The position numbers were made by a program, and so were the translations under genes. From Oryzibacter oryziterrae (lineage in GTDB: Bacteria > Pseudomonadota > Alphaproteobacteria > Rhizobiales > Pleomorphomonadaceae): a DNA stretch of 64,000 bases. Shown here piece by piece: positions 17,712 to 26,117 of this stretch (its first letter is position 1; each line of letters starts with the position of its first letter). The notes below the pieces were generated by a model. That model worked only from the letters and a program-made list of their open reading frames with translations. It was not told where the DNA came from and ran no database searches. The stretch spans positions 1-64,000 of the forward strand of contig NZ_JAKJIC010000010.1 in the NCBI RefSeq assembly GCF_021864535.1, written 5' to 3'.

Positions 17712-18911
17712 ATGCGCCCGCGTACAGCCGCCGTCGACGGCGGTCTGAGTGTCGACCCCACCACGGGCGCCATCGCGCCGAACATTTCAACCTCGGTCAA
17801 CAATGCCATGCATCCGGGCGACGGCGCCTTCTCCGCCGAAGGCGTCGACGATCTGGCCGCCCTGCCCTTCCTCTATGCGCGCTGGACCAATCCCACCGTC
17901 CGCCAGCTGGAACAGCGCGTCGCGGCGCTCGAGCATGCCGACGACGCGCTCGCCACGGCCTCCGGCGTGGCCGCCGCTGCCGCGATCTTCTTCACCTTCC
18001 TGAAATCCGGCGACCACCTGATCGTCAGCGACGTCTGCTATGCCGGCGTGCACGAACTCGCCCGCAACATCCTGCCTGACTATGGCATCGAGGTCAGCGC
18101 CGTCGATCTCTCCAATCTCGACGACGTCAGCGCGGCCGTCCGCCCCAACACCCGCCTCATCCATGCCGAGACGCCCTGCAATCCGATCCTGCGCCTCAGC
18201 GACATCGCCGGTCTGGCGGCCATCGCCCACAAGGCGGGCGCCCTTCTGTCCGTCGACAGCACCATGGCGACCCCGGTGATCACGCGCCCGCTCGACCTCG
18301 GCGCGGACCTGGTCCTGCATTCGCTGACCAAGTTCATGAACGGCCATGGAGACGCATTGGGTGGCATCGTCTCCGGGCGCACCGAGCTGATTGCCCGCCT
18401 GCGTTCGCGCGCCGGCGTCTATCTGGGCGCAACCCTTGGCGCCCAGGCGGCGTGGGCCATCATGCGCGGCATCGAGACGTTGCATGCCCGCATCCGCATG
18501 GCGACCGAGAATGCCGGTGAAGTGGCCCGCTTCCTGGAAGCGCATCCCAAGGTCAAGGCCGTGACCTATCCGGGCCTGCCGAGCCATCCGCAACAGGAGC
18601 TGATCGCCCGGCAAATGGCCCTGCCCGGCGCCATGCTGACCTTCCAGACCCATGATCCCGAGCGGCTGGCCGCCCGCATGGCCGAAAAGCTCAAGGTGTT
18701 CCACTACGCCTATTCGCTCGGCCATTCCCGCTCCATCGTCGTCTTCCTCAAGACTGACGACATCATGGCGTCCACCTTCCGCGCCGATGCAACCCGCCTT
18801 ACCCGCTACCGGCAATTTGCCGGCGATGGCGTGTTCCGGACGTCGATTGGGCTTGAAGATCCCGCCGATCTGATGGAAGACCTCGACGCAGTATTGAACG
18901 CAGAAGGCTGA
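17712..18911 (+). CDS. Cys/Met metabolism PLP-dependent enzyme (cystathionine lyase / methionine gamma-lyase family)
   Basis: Fold-type I PLP enzyme of the trans-sulfuration family, 399 residues. It shows the YxRxxNPT phosphate-binding motif (YARWTNPT, from Tyr55), Tyr110 at the cofactor-stacking position, Asp182 in VDSTMATP (usually VDNTFATP) and Lys207 in HSLTKFMNGHGD for the Schiff base. Such enzymes cleave or replace groups on cysteine, cystathionine, homocysteine or methionine, and the motifs alone do not separate beta- from gamma-elimination. It sits 21 bases after the FAD oxidoreductase and three bases before the homocysteine methyltransferase, so it probably makes or consumes a thiol used by that enzyme. 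Confidence 0.88.
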   Translation: MRPRTAAVDGGLSVDPTTGAIAPNISTSVNNAMHPGDGAFSAEGVDDLAALPFLYARWTNPTVRQLEQRVAALEHADDALATASGVAAAAAIFFTFLKSGDHLIVSDVCYAGVHELARNILPDYGIEVSAVDLSNLDDVSAAVRPNTRLIHAETPCNPILRLSDIAGLAAIAHKAGALLSVDSTMATPVITRPLDLGADLVLHSLTKFMNGHGDALGGIVSGRTELIARLRSRAGVYLGATLGAQAAWAIMRGIETLHARIRMATENAGEVARFLEAHPKVKAVTYPGLPSHPQQELIARQMALPGAMLTFQTHDPERLAARMAEKLKVFHYAYSLGHSRSIVVFLKTDDIMASTFRADATRLTRYRQFAGDGVFRTSIGLEDPADLMEDLDAVLNAEG

Positions 18912-18914
18912 CAC

Positions 18915-19820
18915 ATGACCATCACCATCCTCGACGGCGGCATGGGCCGTGAACTCCAGCGCAGCGGCGCGCCCTTCCAGCAGCCGGAATGGTCGGCGCT
19001 GGCGCTGATCGAAGCGCCGGAACATGTGTCCCGCGTCCACCGCGCCTATATCGACGCCGGCTCGGAAGTGATCACCACCAACTCCTATGCCGTGGTGCCG
19101 TTCCACATCGGCGAGCAGCGCTTTGCCGAGCGCGGGCTTGAACTCGTCGCCCTCTCCGGCCGACTGGCGCGCGAGGCCGCCGATGCGGCCGGACGACCGG
19201 TCAAGGTCGCCGGGTCGCTGCCGCCGGTGTTCGGCTCCTATCGGCCGGACCTCTTCGAACAGGCCCGCGCCGGCAGCCTGCTCGGCGTGCTTGTCGAAGG
19301 TCTCGCACCGCATGTGGACCTCTGGCTTGCCGAAACGCAGAGCTCGCTTGCCGAGATCCGCGCCGCCCGTCAGGCGACGGCCCACACCGCCAAGCCCTTC
19401 TGGACTTCCTTCACCCTCAAGGACGACTATCCCGCCGACCTGCCGGCCGACCAGCGCATCCCGCAGCTGCGCTCCGGCGAGACGGTGGCGGAAGCGGTCA
19501 CGGTCGCCCGCGATCTCGGCGTGTCTGCCGTGCTGTTCAACTGCAGCCAGCCCGAGGTGATGGAAGCCGCCGTCAAGGCCGCCCGCGCCGCGCTGGGCGA
19601 CGCCACCTTCCCCATCGGCGTCTATGCCAACGGCTTCCCGCCGCAGGGCGAAGAAGAGACGGCCAACGACGGCATCACGCCGATCCGCGCCGACCTGACG
19701 CCGGAGAAATATGGCCGCTTCGCCGCTGCCTGGATCGCCGCCGGCGCCACCATGGTGGGCGGGTGCTGCGGCATCGGGCCGGAGCATATCTGCGAAATGG
19801 CCGGCAAGCTCAGGGTCTGA
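18915..19820 (+). CDS. Homocysteine S-methyltransferase family protein
   Basis: Zinc-dependent thiol methyltransferase, 301 residues, of the family that includes MmuM, BHMT and the MetH N-terminal domain. The zinc ligands are Cys210 (FNCSQPE) and Cys284-Cys285 (VGGCCGIGPEH); DGGMGREL at the N-terminus and ITTNSYAV are also typical. These enzymes move a methyl group from S-methylmethionine, betaine or a related donor onto homocysteine, and the donor here is unknown. As the third gene of a plus-strand operon after the FAD oxidoreductase and PLP enzyme, it may trap the methyl group or the thiol released by the pathway as methionine. Its stop codon is part of a terminator hairpin. Confidence 0.9.
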   Translation: MTITILDGGMGRELQRSGAPFQQPEWSALALIEAPEHVSRVHRAYIDAGSEVITTNSYAVVPFHIGEQRFAERGLELVALSGRLAREAADAAGRPVKVAGSLPPVFGSYRPDLFEQARAGSLLGVLVEGLAPHVDLWLAETQSSLAEIRAARQATAHTAKPFWTSFTLKDDYPADLPADQRIPQLRSGETVAEAVTVARDLGVSAVLFNCSQPEVMEAAVKAARAALGDATFPIGVYANGFPPQGEEETANDGITPIRADLTPEKYGRFAAAWIAAGATMVGGCCGIGPEHICEMAGKLRV

Positions 19821-19837
19821 CGGTTCCCCGTCAGACC
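19814..19837. terminator. Bidirectional hairpin overlapping two stop codons
   Basis: Perfect ten-base arms GGTCTGACGG (19814-19823) and CCGTCAGACC (19828-19837) around TTCC. The TGA of the methyltransferase gene (19818-19820) lies in the left arm and the TGA of the convergent LysR gene (19831-19833, read on the minus strand) in the right arm. Because the element is symmetrical it can stop transcription from both sides, though no U-run follows. Confidence 0.7.
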
Positions 19838-20754
19838 GCCAGTTCAGGCGCGCCGGTTCTAGTCTGCTCGTCGGCCACATGCGCACTGAGCATGTCGACG
19901 AACTTGTGGCCGTAGGCCGGCAGAGGCGCGCTGCGCGACCAGATGGCGGAAATCTCGAAGTCCAGCGACCGGCCGTCCACGGCGATCGGTCGCACCACCA
20001 GATCGGACTCGTAGGGGCGGATGGAGGATGGCAGCACCGCCACGCCGACACCGCCCTCGGCCATGGAAAACAGTGTGTGCGCCGACCCGCTTTCCAACGC
20101 CACGCGCGGCTCGAGGCCATATTGGCGGCAGGCTGCGTCCAGCATGGAGCGGCTGACATGTCGGCGGTTCAGCAGCAGCAGCGGGTGGACGCACACGTCC
20201 TCGACGCTGATCGGCTCGCTTGACGGATCGAGAAACTCCCGGCTGCCTACCGCCTGCACTTCAAGCCGCCCCAGTGGCACGGCGTCCACTTCGGCCGACT
20301 GGGCGTAGCTGCTGGCATTGATGGTCAGATGCACGATGCCTTCGCTGAGCCGGGCATTGAGTTCGGCCCCGCCGCCCTCTTCGAGGCGGATCTCCACGGC
20401 CGGATAGTCCTCGCGCCAGCGGCGCAGGAACAGCGGAAAATAGCGTTCGATCAGCTGTGAGCAGGCGCCGACGCGCAACACGCCGGCGTCGCCCTTGCGC
20501 AGGCCGTCGGCACTGGCGCGCAGCTTGCGCGTGGCGATCAGCACGTCGTTGATACGCGCCCGCAGCGCCTCGCCCTCCGGCGACACGCGGATCTTCTTGC
20601 CGATGCGGTCGAACAGCGACACGCCCAGCGTCTGCTCGATGCTCTGGATCTGGCGAGACAGGGCCGACTGGGTGATGCGCAGTTTCTCGGCAGCCACCGT
20701 CACCGAGCCACATTCGACAACCGTCATGAAACTCTGCAGCAACCTGTCGTCCAT
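19831..20754 (-). CDS. LysR-family transcriptional regulator
   Basis: LysR regulator of 307 residues. The N-terminal winged helix-turn-helix is clear (FMTVVECGSVTVAAEKL, then TQSALSRQIQSIEQTLG), followed by a periplasmic-binding-like effector domain from about residue 90. It converges on the three-gene sulfur/amino-acid operon and shares its terminator, so it is the obvious candidate regulator of that operon and of the divergent ABC importer. LysR genes more often diverge from their target, so this is inference. A binding site would be expected in the 238-base region 16124-16361. Confidence 0.93.
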   Translation of the reverse strand: MDDRLLQSFMTVVECGSVTVAAEKLRITQSALSRQIQSIEQTLGVSLFDRIGKKIRVSPEGEALRARINDVLIATRKLRASADGLRKGDAGVLRVGACSQLIERYFPLFLRRWREDYPAVEIRLEEGGGAELNARLSEGIVHLTINASSYAQSAEVDAVPLGRLEVQAVGSREFLDPSSEPISVEDVCVHPLLLLNRRHVSRSMLDAACRQYGLEPRVALESGSAHTLFSMAEGGVGVAVLPSSIRPYESDLVVRPIAVDGRSLDFEISAIWSRSAPLPAYGHKFVDMLSAHVADEQTRTGAPELAV

Positions 20755-20826
20755 GGGGCCCTCACTCGGCTGGACCGAAGATCGTCCGGCAGCTCCGGCC
20801 CATGTTTGGCGCTGACGGCTTGCAAG

Positions 20827-21969
20827 TCAACGGCCCGAGAGCACATGACCGACGAGGGTGAACGGACTGGACAGGGTCGCGCCAATGGCGTCGAACACAA
20901 AGCCCCCTGCCTGGCGCAGCCCCACGGCGGCGCCTGGCTTGATCAGCTTGGGGTAAAAGGCGGCGATGTTGGCAAAGCGGTCGTGGCCGAGCGAGTCCGA
21001 CGCCTCCACTTTGGAGATGTCGACGATCTGCAGATGCGCCTTGGTCGCGGCGGCCTGCACCTCCGGATCGGTCACATCCACCGCGCCGACGCGCTGCCGT
21101 TCGCCGGCAATGAACTGCGACACCGCCAGCGCCTTGTCGTCCGGGGAGACCAGAACCGTCATGGGCGGATCCATCGGCCCGATCACTTCGAGCTGCGAGC
21201 GGAACACATCCACGTCCACATCGGGCGCGGCGAGCACCACGTTCAGCCGCTTGATCACGTCGTCCTTGCCGGTGAGGCGCAACTGCCTGACCGCTTCCAT
21301 GGTCAGCCAGCCCCCCATGCTGTGGCCGAGCAGCAGAATGTGGTCGTCCGGCAGCTTTGGTGCCCGCAAGCGCGCCAGCGACGTCAACAGTTCCACAAGC
21401 TGGTCGCGCGAATAGGTGGCCGCATCCTTGTCGGCCACATAGTCGGTGACCTCCGCCGCCGAAGGCCAGGCGAACAGCACGGCAGGGCCGTCGACGCCGG
21501 CATCCACCTTCATCTGCGCCAGGCGGAACAGGGCTTCCTGAAAATTGTTGTTGAAGCCGTGCACATAGACACCGGGACCGGTCAGCCTGGCGCGGCTGAG
21601 GTCGGCGGACACAGCCCGGTCGAAGCTCGTCTTGTCCAGACGGTGGGCAGCCACGGTGACAAAATCGGTGGCCGCCACCGGCACCGCCTTCGGCCATTCG
21701 ATGGCCCCCGCCTTGTGGGCGGGCGGGATGGAAATGTCGAAGGATGCGTAGTTGATCGCGTTGGCGGGATCGTTGGAGTAGGAGAGCTCCGGCGTGCCCG
21801 CTTCGGCGCGCGTGGTGGCGACATAGACCGTCACCACCTTGGCGCCGGGCGCCGTCAGCGCCTGCGGCTTCAGGACCTCCGATCCTGGCCGCGATCCGCA
21901 GGCGGACAGAGCGATCGTGAGGCTCAAGCTCAGGAGCCCGAGCCAGACCTTGCGTGCCACTGCGGCCAT
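20827..21969 (-). CDS. DUF900-type alpha/beta-hydrolase lipoprotein
   Basis: A 380-residue predicted lipoprotein: the N-terminal hydrophobic segment ends in LSACG, a good lipobox with Cys24 as the lipidated residue. The alpha/beta-hydrolase fold is shown by GVYVHGFNNNFQEAL and the nucleophile elbow LLGHSMGGWLTMEA (Ser in GHSMG), features of the DUF900 family. A candidate catalytic His lies in SLGHDRF near the C-terminus. The substrate is unknown for the family. The gene stands alone between the LysR gene and the quinone-oxidoreductase operon, with about 70 and 120 bases of spacer. Confidence 0.85.
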   Translation of the reverse strand: MAAVARKVWLGLLSLSLTIALSACGSRPGSEVLKPQALTAPGAKVVTVYVATTRAEAGTPELSYSNDPANAINYASFDISIPPAHKAGAIEWPKAVPVAATDFVTVAAHRLDKTSFDRAVSADLSRARLTGPGVYVHGFNNNFQEALFRLAQMKVDAGVDGPAVLFAWPSAAEVTDYVADKDAATYSRDQLVELLTSLARLRAPKLPDDHILLLGHSMGGWLTMEAVRQLRLTGKDDVIKRLNVVLAAPDVDVDVFRSQLEVIGPMDPPMTVLVSPDDKALAVSQFIAGERQRVGAVDVTDPEVQAAATKAHLQIVDISKVEASDSLGHDRFANIAAFYPKLIKPGAAVGLRQAGGFVFDAIGATLSSPFTLVGHVLSGR

Positions 21970-22091
21970 TGCGACCTCTCCCTACCTGCGCGATCGATGC
22001 AAACCGGATGATCGGTAGGCGCCAGCGCTCACGATGGCAAGCCCGCTTGGCACGGACGCCCACCGTCAGGGACAGTGTGTCTTCAGCCGCC

Positions 22092-23066
22092 TCAGACCGT
22101 CAAGACAGTCGCCCCTATGGTACCGCGGCTTTCCAGAGCCCGATGCGCGGCCGCCGCATCCGACAGGGTGAAGCGCTGGTGCACTTCGGCCCGGATCTGA
22201 CCCGAAGTGATCCGCCCGAACAGATCGGCCGCACGCGCCTCGAGCTCCGCGCGTTCCTCGATATAGTGGAACAGCATGGGCCGGCAGGCGCTGAGCGAGC
22301 CGCCTTGCGCCAGGAGCGGCAGCGCAAAGCCCTCGATCGGGCCGGAGGACTGGCCGAAGGAGACGAACATGCCGCGGCGGCGCAGGCATTTCAGCGACCC
22401 GGCCCAGGTGTCGCGACCGACGCTGTCATAGACCACGTCGCAGCCCTTGCCGCCGGTGATCTCCGTCACCCGGGCGACGAAGTCTTCGGTGCGATAGTCG
22501 ATCACCTCCTGATAGCCATGCGCCTTTGCCAGGGCCACCTTCTCCGGCGAACCGGCGGTGCCGATCGCCTTCGCACCGATCGCGTTCAGCCATTGGCCCA
22601 TCAGCAGCCCGACACCGCCGGCGGCGGCGTGAACCAGAACCGTCATGCCCGGCTCGACGCGGAACGTGGAGGTGACGAGATACTGGACCGTCAGGCCCTT
22701 CAGCATGATGGTCGCGGCCACGTCGTCGGCGATGCCGTCCGGCAGGCGCACCAGGCGATCGGCGGCAAGCGTGCGCGCCTGGCAATAGGCGCCAAGCGGC
22801 GTCGTATAGCCGACGCGGTCGCCGACCTTCAGGTGCGAGACCCCGCTGCCCAGTGCCTCGACCACGCCGGCCGCTTCGGCGCCGACGATGATCTGGCTGT
22901 CCGGCCAGGCGTACAGACCGGAGCGGAAATAGGTGTCGATGAAGTTGACCCCGACGGCCGTCTGCCGCACCAGGGCTTCACCCGGACCCGGCGCCGCCAC
23001 GGCAACGTCGGTCCAAACGAGAACCTCCGGTCCGCCCGGCGCCGCGGCCAGCATGGCTTTTGACAT
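22092..23066 (-). CDS. qor: NADPH:quinone oxidoreductase (zeta-crystallin-like MDR family)
   Basis: Medium-chain dehydrogenase/reductase of 324 residues without the structural-zinc cysteines, as in quinone oxidoreductases. It has EAAGVVEALG, the signature VLVHAAAGGVGLLMGQWLNAIGA (Rossmann fold) and VYDSVGRDTW. The start is the ATG at 23066, which gives the standard 324-residue length; an upstream ATG at 23102 would overlap the preceding gene. It lies 13 bases after the AhpD-like gene at the 3' end of the long CUT2 operon, so it may handle quinone or enone by-products of the pathway or simply travel with it. Confidence 0.9.
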   Translation of the reverse strand: MSKAMLAAAPGGPEVLVWTDVAVAAPGPGEALVRQTAVGVNFIDTYFRSGLYAWPDSQIIVGAEAAGVVEALGSGVSHLKVGDRVGYTTPLGAYCQARTLAADRLVRLPDGIADDVAATIMLKGLTVQYLVTSTFRVEPGMTVLVHAAAGGVGLLMGQWLNAIGAKAIGTAGSPEKVALAKAHGYQEVIDYRTEDFVARVTEITGGKGCDVVYDSVGRDTWAGSLKCLRRRGMFVSFGQSSGPIEGFALPLLAQGGSLSACRPMLFHYIEERAELEARAADLFGRITSGQIRAEVHQRFTLSDAAAAHRALESRGTIGATVLTV

Positions 23067-23079
23067 GATCGCCGTCCGT

Positions 23080-23484
23080 TCAGATCTGGAACTCGGGATC
23101 AACCGGCACCTGCAGCGCCTGCACGATGGCGTTGGTCTCGCTCGCCATGCCGATCACCGACAGAAGTTCGGCATGCTGGCCGTCGGTCATGCCCTTGGCC
23201 TTGGCCTGCGCCGTGTGCGAGTGGATGCAATAGGAGCAGCCGTTCACGGTGGAGACGGCGATGTAGATCATCTCCTTGGTGATCGGGTCGAGCTCGCCGG
23301 GCGCGACCATCACTTCCTTGAGGCTCGCCCAGGTGCGCGCCAGCAAGGTCGGCTGGTTGGCAAGCGCCCGCCAGAAGTTGTTGACGAAATCCGATTTGCG
23401 CACGGCGCGGATGTCGTCGAACACCGCCTTGACGCGCGGATCGGCCTCCGCCTCGGCGTCGGTCCACAGTTTCACGGTTGCCAT
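23080..23484 (-). CDS. Carboxymuconolactone decarboxylase / AhpD-like protein
   Basis: A small all-alpha protein of 134 residues of the CMD/AhpD family. The redox-type motif CSYCIHSH (Cys-X2-Cys-X3-His) lies at about residues 83-90 in the context MIYIAVSTVNG, which suggests peroxidase or disulfide-reductase activity, not lactone decarboxylation. The ATG at 23484 has GGGAG eight bases upstream; in-frame sequence upstream of it is not conserved in type. Gene order places it between the CUT2 ATPase (gap 66 bases) and the quinone oxidoreductase. Confidence 0.86.
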   Translation of the reverse strand: MATVKLWTDAEAEADPRVKAVFDDIRAVRKSDFVNNFWRALANQPTLLARTWASLKEVMVAPGELDPITKEMIYIAVSTVNGCSYCIHSHTAQAKAKGMTDGQHAELLSVIGMASETNAIVQALQVPVDPEFQI

Positions 23485-23550
23485 TGCTTGAACTCCCAGT
23501 CCCATGCCTGGTGGCCGGCAGGTGTGCGCGGCCACGCGTCGTCTTCGGTC

Positions 23551-25044
23551 TCAGTGCACCGCCGCATACATGATCTTCTTCTCCGTCGCGTCGGTGGGCG
23601 TGAATTCCTCCACGACGCGGCCCTGGCGACAGACGAGAATGCGGTCGGACAGTTTCAATATCTCCGGCAGATAGGAGGAAATGACCATCACGGCCAAACC
23701 CTCATCCGCCAGTTTCTCGATCAGGTGATGGATCTCGGCGATGGCCGCCACGTCGACGCCGCGCGTCGGCTCATCGAAGATGACGAGGCGCGGCTTCTGG
23801 ATCAGCCCCTTGCCGATCACCACCTTCTGCTGGTTGCCGCCGGACAGTTCGATCACCCGCGCATCGGGGTTGATGGCGCGGATCGCCAGCGTCTTGCTCC
23901 AGCTCTCCGCCAGCCGCGCCATTTCCGACCGGCTGACGATCGGCAGCCGCTCCGCTCCCACCGACAGCAGCGACGAATAGAGGTTTTCGGCGATCGACAT
24001 GGTCTCGAAGAAGCCCTCGACCTTGCGGTCTTCCGTCACGTAGACGATGCCGTCCTGCACGGCCGGGCGCGGGGTGTTGTAGCGCACGGGCTTGCCGTCG
24101 AGCCGCACTTCGCCGCCGCGATTGAAGTCGCGTTTCATCACGCCGGCGATGACCTTGGCCGTCTCGGTGCGTCCCGATCCCACCAGGCCGAACAGGCCGG
24201 TGATCTGGCCGGCATAGACCGAGAAGGACGTGTTCTTGACGATGGCGCCCATGGACAGGTCCTGCACGGACAGCACCTTTTCGCCCGCCTCGCGCACCGC
24301 GCTCTTGCGGCCGGTGGTGCCGCCGCCGACGGAGCGGCCGACCATCGCCTGGACGATGCTTTCGCGCGTGAAGTTGGCGGTGACGTCGGTTATCACCTTC
24401 TCGCCGTCGCGCATCACGGTGATGCGGTCGGAAATCTGCAACGCCTCCTCGATGGCGTGGCTGATGAAGATCACCGACACCTTGCGCTCCTTCAGCCGGC
24501 GGATCAGCGCGAAGAAATGCCGCTTCTCCTCCGGCGTCAGCGTCGCGGTCGGCTCGTCGAAGATGATCACCCGCGCCTTCAGGCGCACAGCGCGGGCGAT
24601 CTCCACCATCTGCCGCTTGGCCGCGCCGAGGGTTGCCACCAGCGCGGTGGGATCGACGGTGAAGTTGAGCGACTGCAGGAACTGCTGGGCGGCAATGGCG
24701 ACGCCGCGCAGGCGGTTGAACGCTTTCTCCTCGCCGAGGTACAGGTTCTGCGCCACCGTCATCGACGGCACCAGCGAGGTCTCCTGGAACACCATGGCGA
24801 TGCCGCGCTTCAGCGCATCGGCGGGGCCGTCATAGCGTACCGGCGCGCCGTCGAGCAGCAGTTCGCCCGAGGTGGGTTCCACCACGCCGGCGATCATCTT
24901 GGTGAGCGTCGACTTGCCGGCGCCATTCTCGCCCAGCAGCGCGTGCACCTCGCCTTCGGCAATGTCGAAGTCCACGGCGTTGACCGCCAGGTTGCCGCGA
25001 TAGCTCTTGGCCAGCGCGCGGGTTTGGATGAGCGGCGCCATCAT
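23551..25044 (-). CDS. CUT2 sugar ABC transporter ATP-binding protein (RbsA type)
   Basis: A 497-residue protein with two fused ATPase domains, as in RbsA/XylG. Domain 1 has Walker A GENGAGKST, signature-region AKRQMVEIARAV and Walker B VIIFDEPTATLTPEE. Domain 2 has the degenerate P-loop GLVGSGRTE, signature LSGGNQQKVVIGKGL and VIFDEPTRGVD. The start codon overlaps the stop of the propeller gene (ATGA; ATG at 25044, with a second ATG at 25041), so the two are translationally coupled. It should energise the two permeases encoded upstream. The sugar is unknown. Confidence 0.94.
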   Translation of the reverse strand: MMAPLIQTRALAKSYRGNLAVNAVDFDIAEGEVHALLGENGAGKSTLTKMIAGVVEPTSGELLLDGAPVRYDGPADALKRGIAMVFQETSLVPSMTVAQNLYLGEEKAFNRLRGVAIAAQQFLQSLNFTVDPTALVATLGAAKRQMVEIARAVRLKARVIIFDEPTATLTPEEKRHFFALIRRLKERKVSVIFISHAIEEALQISDRITVMRDGEKVITDVTANFTRESIVQAMVGRSVGGGTTGRKSAVREAGEKVLSVQDLSMGAIVKNTSFSVYAGQITGLFGLVGSGRTETAKVIAGVMKRDFNRGGEVRLDGKPVRYNTPRPAVQDGIVYVTEDRKVEGFFETMSIAENLYSSLLSVGAERLPIVSRSEMARLAESWSKTLAIRAINPDARVIELSGGNQQKVVIGKGLIQKPRLVIFDEPTRGVDVAAIAEIHHLIEKLADEGLAVMVISSYLPEILKLSDRILVCRQGRVVEEFTPTDATEKKIMYAAVH

Positions 25045-26117
25045 GCGTCCCCCTCCACCTTGAGGATCAGATTGCCGCCGTTGCTGGCGACATAGAGCGC
25101 GCCGCCCGCTTCGACCACCTGGCGGACGCCATGGCGGCGGCCGTCTGCCCGGCTGTGCAGGCTCGACTGCGGACGCATCAGGCCGTCCAGCTTGACGACC
25201 AAGCCATAGGACCGGGCCGGAGCCCAGGGCTTGCGCACGCCCATCACCACCACGCCGCCGCATTGCAGCGGTTCGAGGAAGGAGTTTGCCGAGGTCATCT
25301 GCGGCGCGATCCAGAACTCCCGATCGATGGTCTCGATCATCTCGGCGCGGTAAGCGTCTTCCTGCAGCACGAACTCGACGAGGCGATTGCGCGGTGCCAT
25401 CACCGCGAGCCAGGCGCCCCCGTCGGCGGCGCGGCTGAGATTGGCGGGATAGCCGGCGATGTCCGCAAGAATGACGGCCCGCCGCCCGCGCCCGTCTGCG
25501 GCTACCCGCGTCAGGCAGTGGCGCGAGGCCTCCGCGACGATCAGCGAGTGATCCGGCTCGACAAGAATGCCCGCCGGCCAGGCGAGCCCGTGGGCCAGTT
25601 CGGTCGCCTCCCCATCGGACAGGTCGAGCCGCCACAAGCTGCCGCTCGCCCCCTTGCGCATCAGGTCGCCGATCCAGTCGGTCGCGCTCGCACTGGTCGA
25701 CCCCTCGGCCACGAACAGCATGTGGTCGCCGGCTGTGGCGAGCGCCGTCGGGCAGATCAGCTTGTGATCGCCGAGCCTGGTGATCACCCGGCCGTCCTGC
25801 CGCCCGCCGAGGCAATGGAGTTCGCCGCTCTCCAGCGCGACCACCAGACCGCCGTCTGCAAAGGCCGCCAGCGCGGTGATCCGGCCGTCGAAGCGGCGGA
25901 TGGACCGGGGCGCGCTACCGTCAAGTCTGATGGCCAGCAAGTCCTCATGGGAGGCGACCACCAGCCGGTCCGCCTGGGCGACGATGGCGGCCGGACGATC
26001 CACCTCGGCGAAAGCGATGGCCGTCTCCAGCGCGCTGTTGGGGCGCAGGGCACCATCGAGTGGCGGAATGGTCACGGCCTTGCCGCGGAACGGGTCGAGG
26101 AAGCGATCCCACCACAT
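25041..26117 (-). CDS. SMP-30/strictosidine-synthase-like beta-propeller with lost metal ligands
   Basis: A 358-residue protein similar, segment by segment, to the C-terminal propeller fused to the permease encoded immediately upstream (shared pattern GYPxNxxRAxDGxxWxA). In that fused domain the four positions expected to bind the catalytic metal are Glu, Asn, Asn and Asp; here the aligned residues are Ala43, Thr124, Ala182 and Ala225. No signal peptide is seen. I therefore expect a non-catalytic propeller, perhaps a sugar- or lactone-sensing or structural partner of the transporter, though a metal-independent activity is possible. Its ATG shares a base with the stop of the fusion gene and its stop overlaps the ATPase start, so it is locked into the operon. 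Confidence 0.8.
   Translation of the reverse strand: MWWDRFLDPFRGKAVTIPPLDGALRPNSALETAIAFAEVDRPAAIVAQADRLVVASHEDLLAIRLDGSAPRSIRRFDGRITALAAFADGGLVVALESGELHCLGGRQDGRVITRLGDHKLICPTALATAGDHMLFVAEGSTSASATDWIGDLMRKGASGSLWRLDLSDGEATELAHGLAWPAGILVEPDHSLIVAEASRHCLTRVAADGRGRRAVILADIAGYPANLSRAADGGAWLAVMAPRNRLVEFVLQEDAYRAEMIETIDREFWIAPQMTSANSFLEPLQCGGVVVMGVRKPWAPARSYGLVVKLDGLMRPQSSLHSRADGRRHGVRQVVEAGGALYVASNGGNLILKVEGDA

Noticed and set aside
25045-25815. N-terminal extension of the CUT2 ATPase frame
   Set aside because: It overlaps the propeller gene in another frame and has no ABC features; the Met at 25044 directly precedes the conserved ATPase N-terminus.
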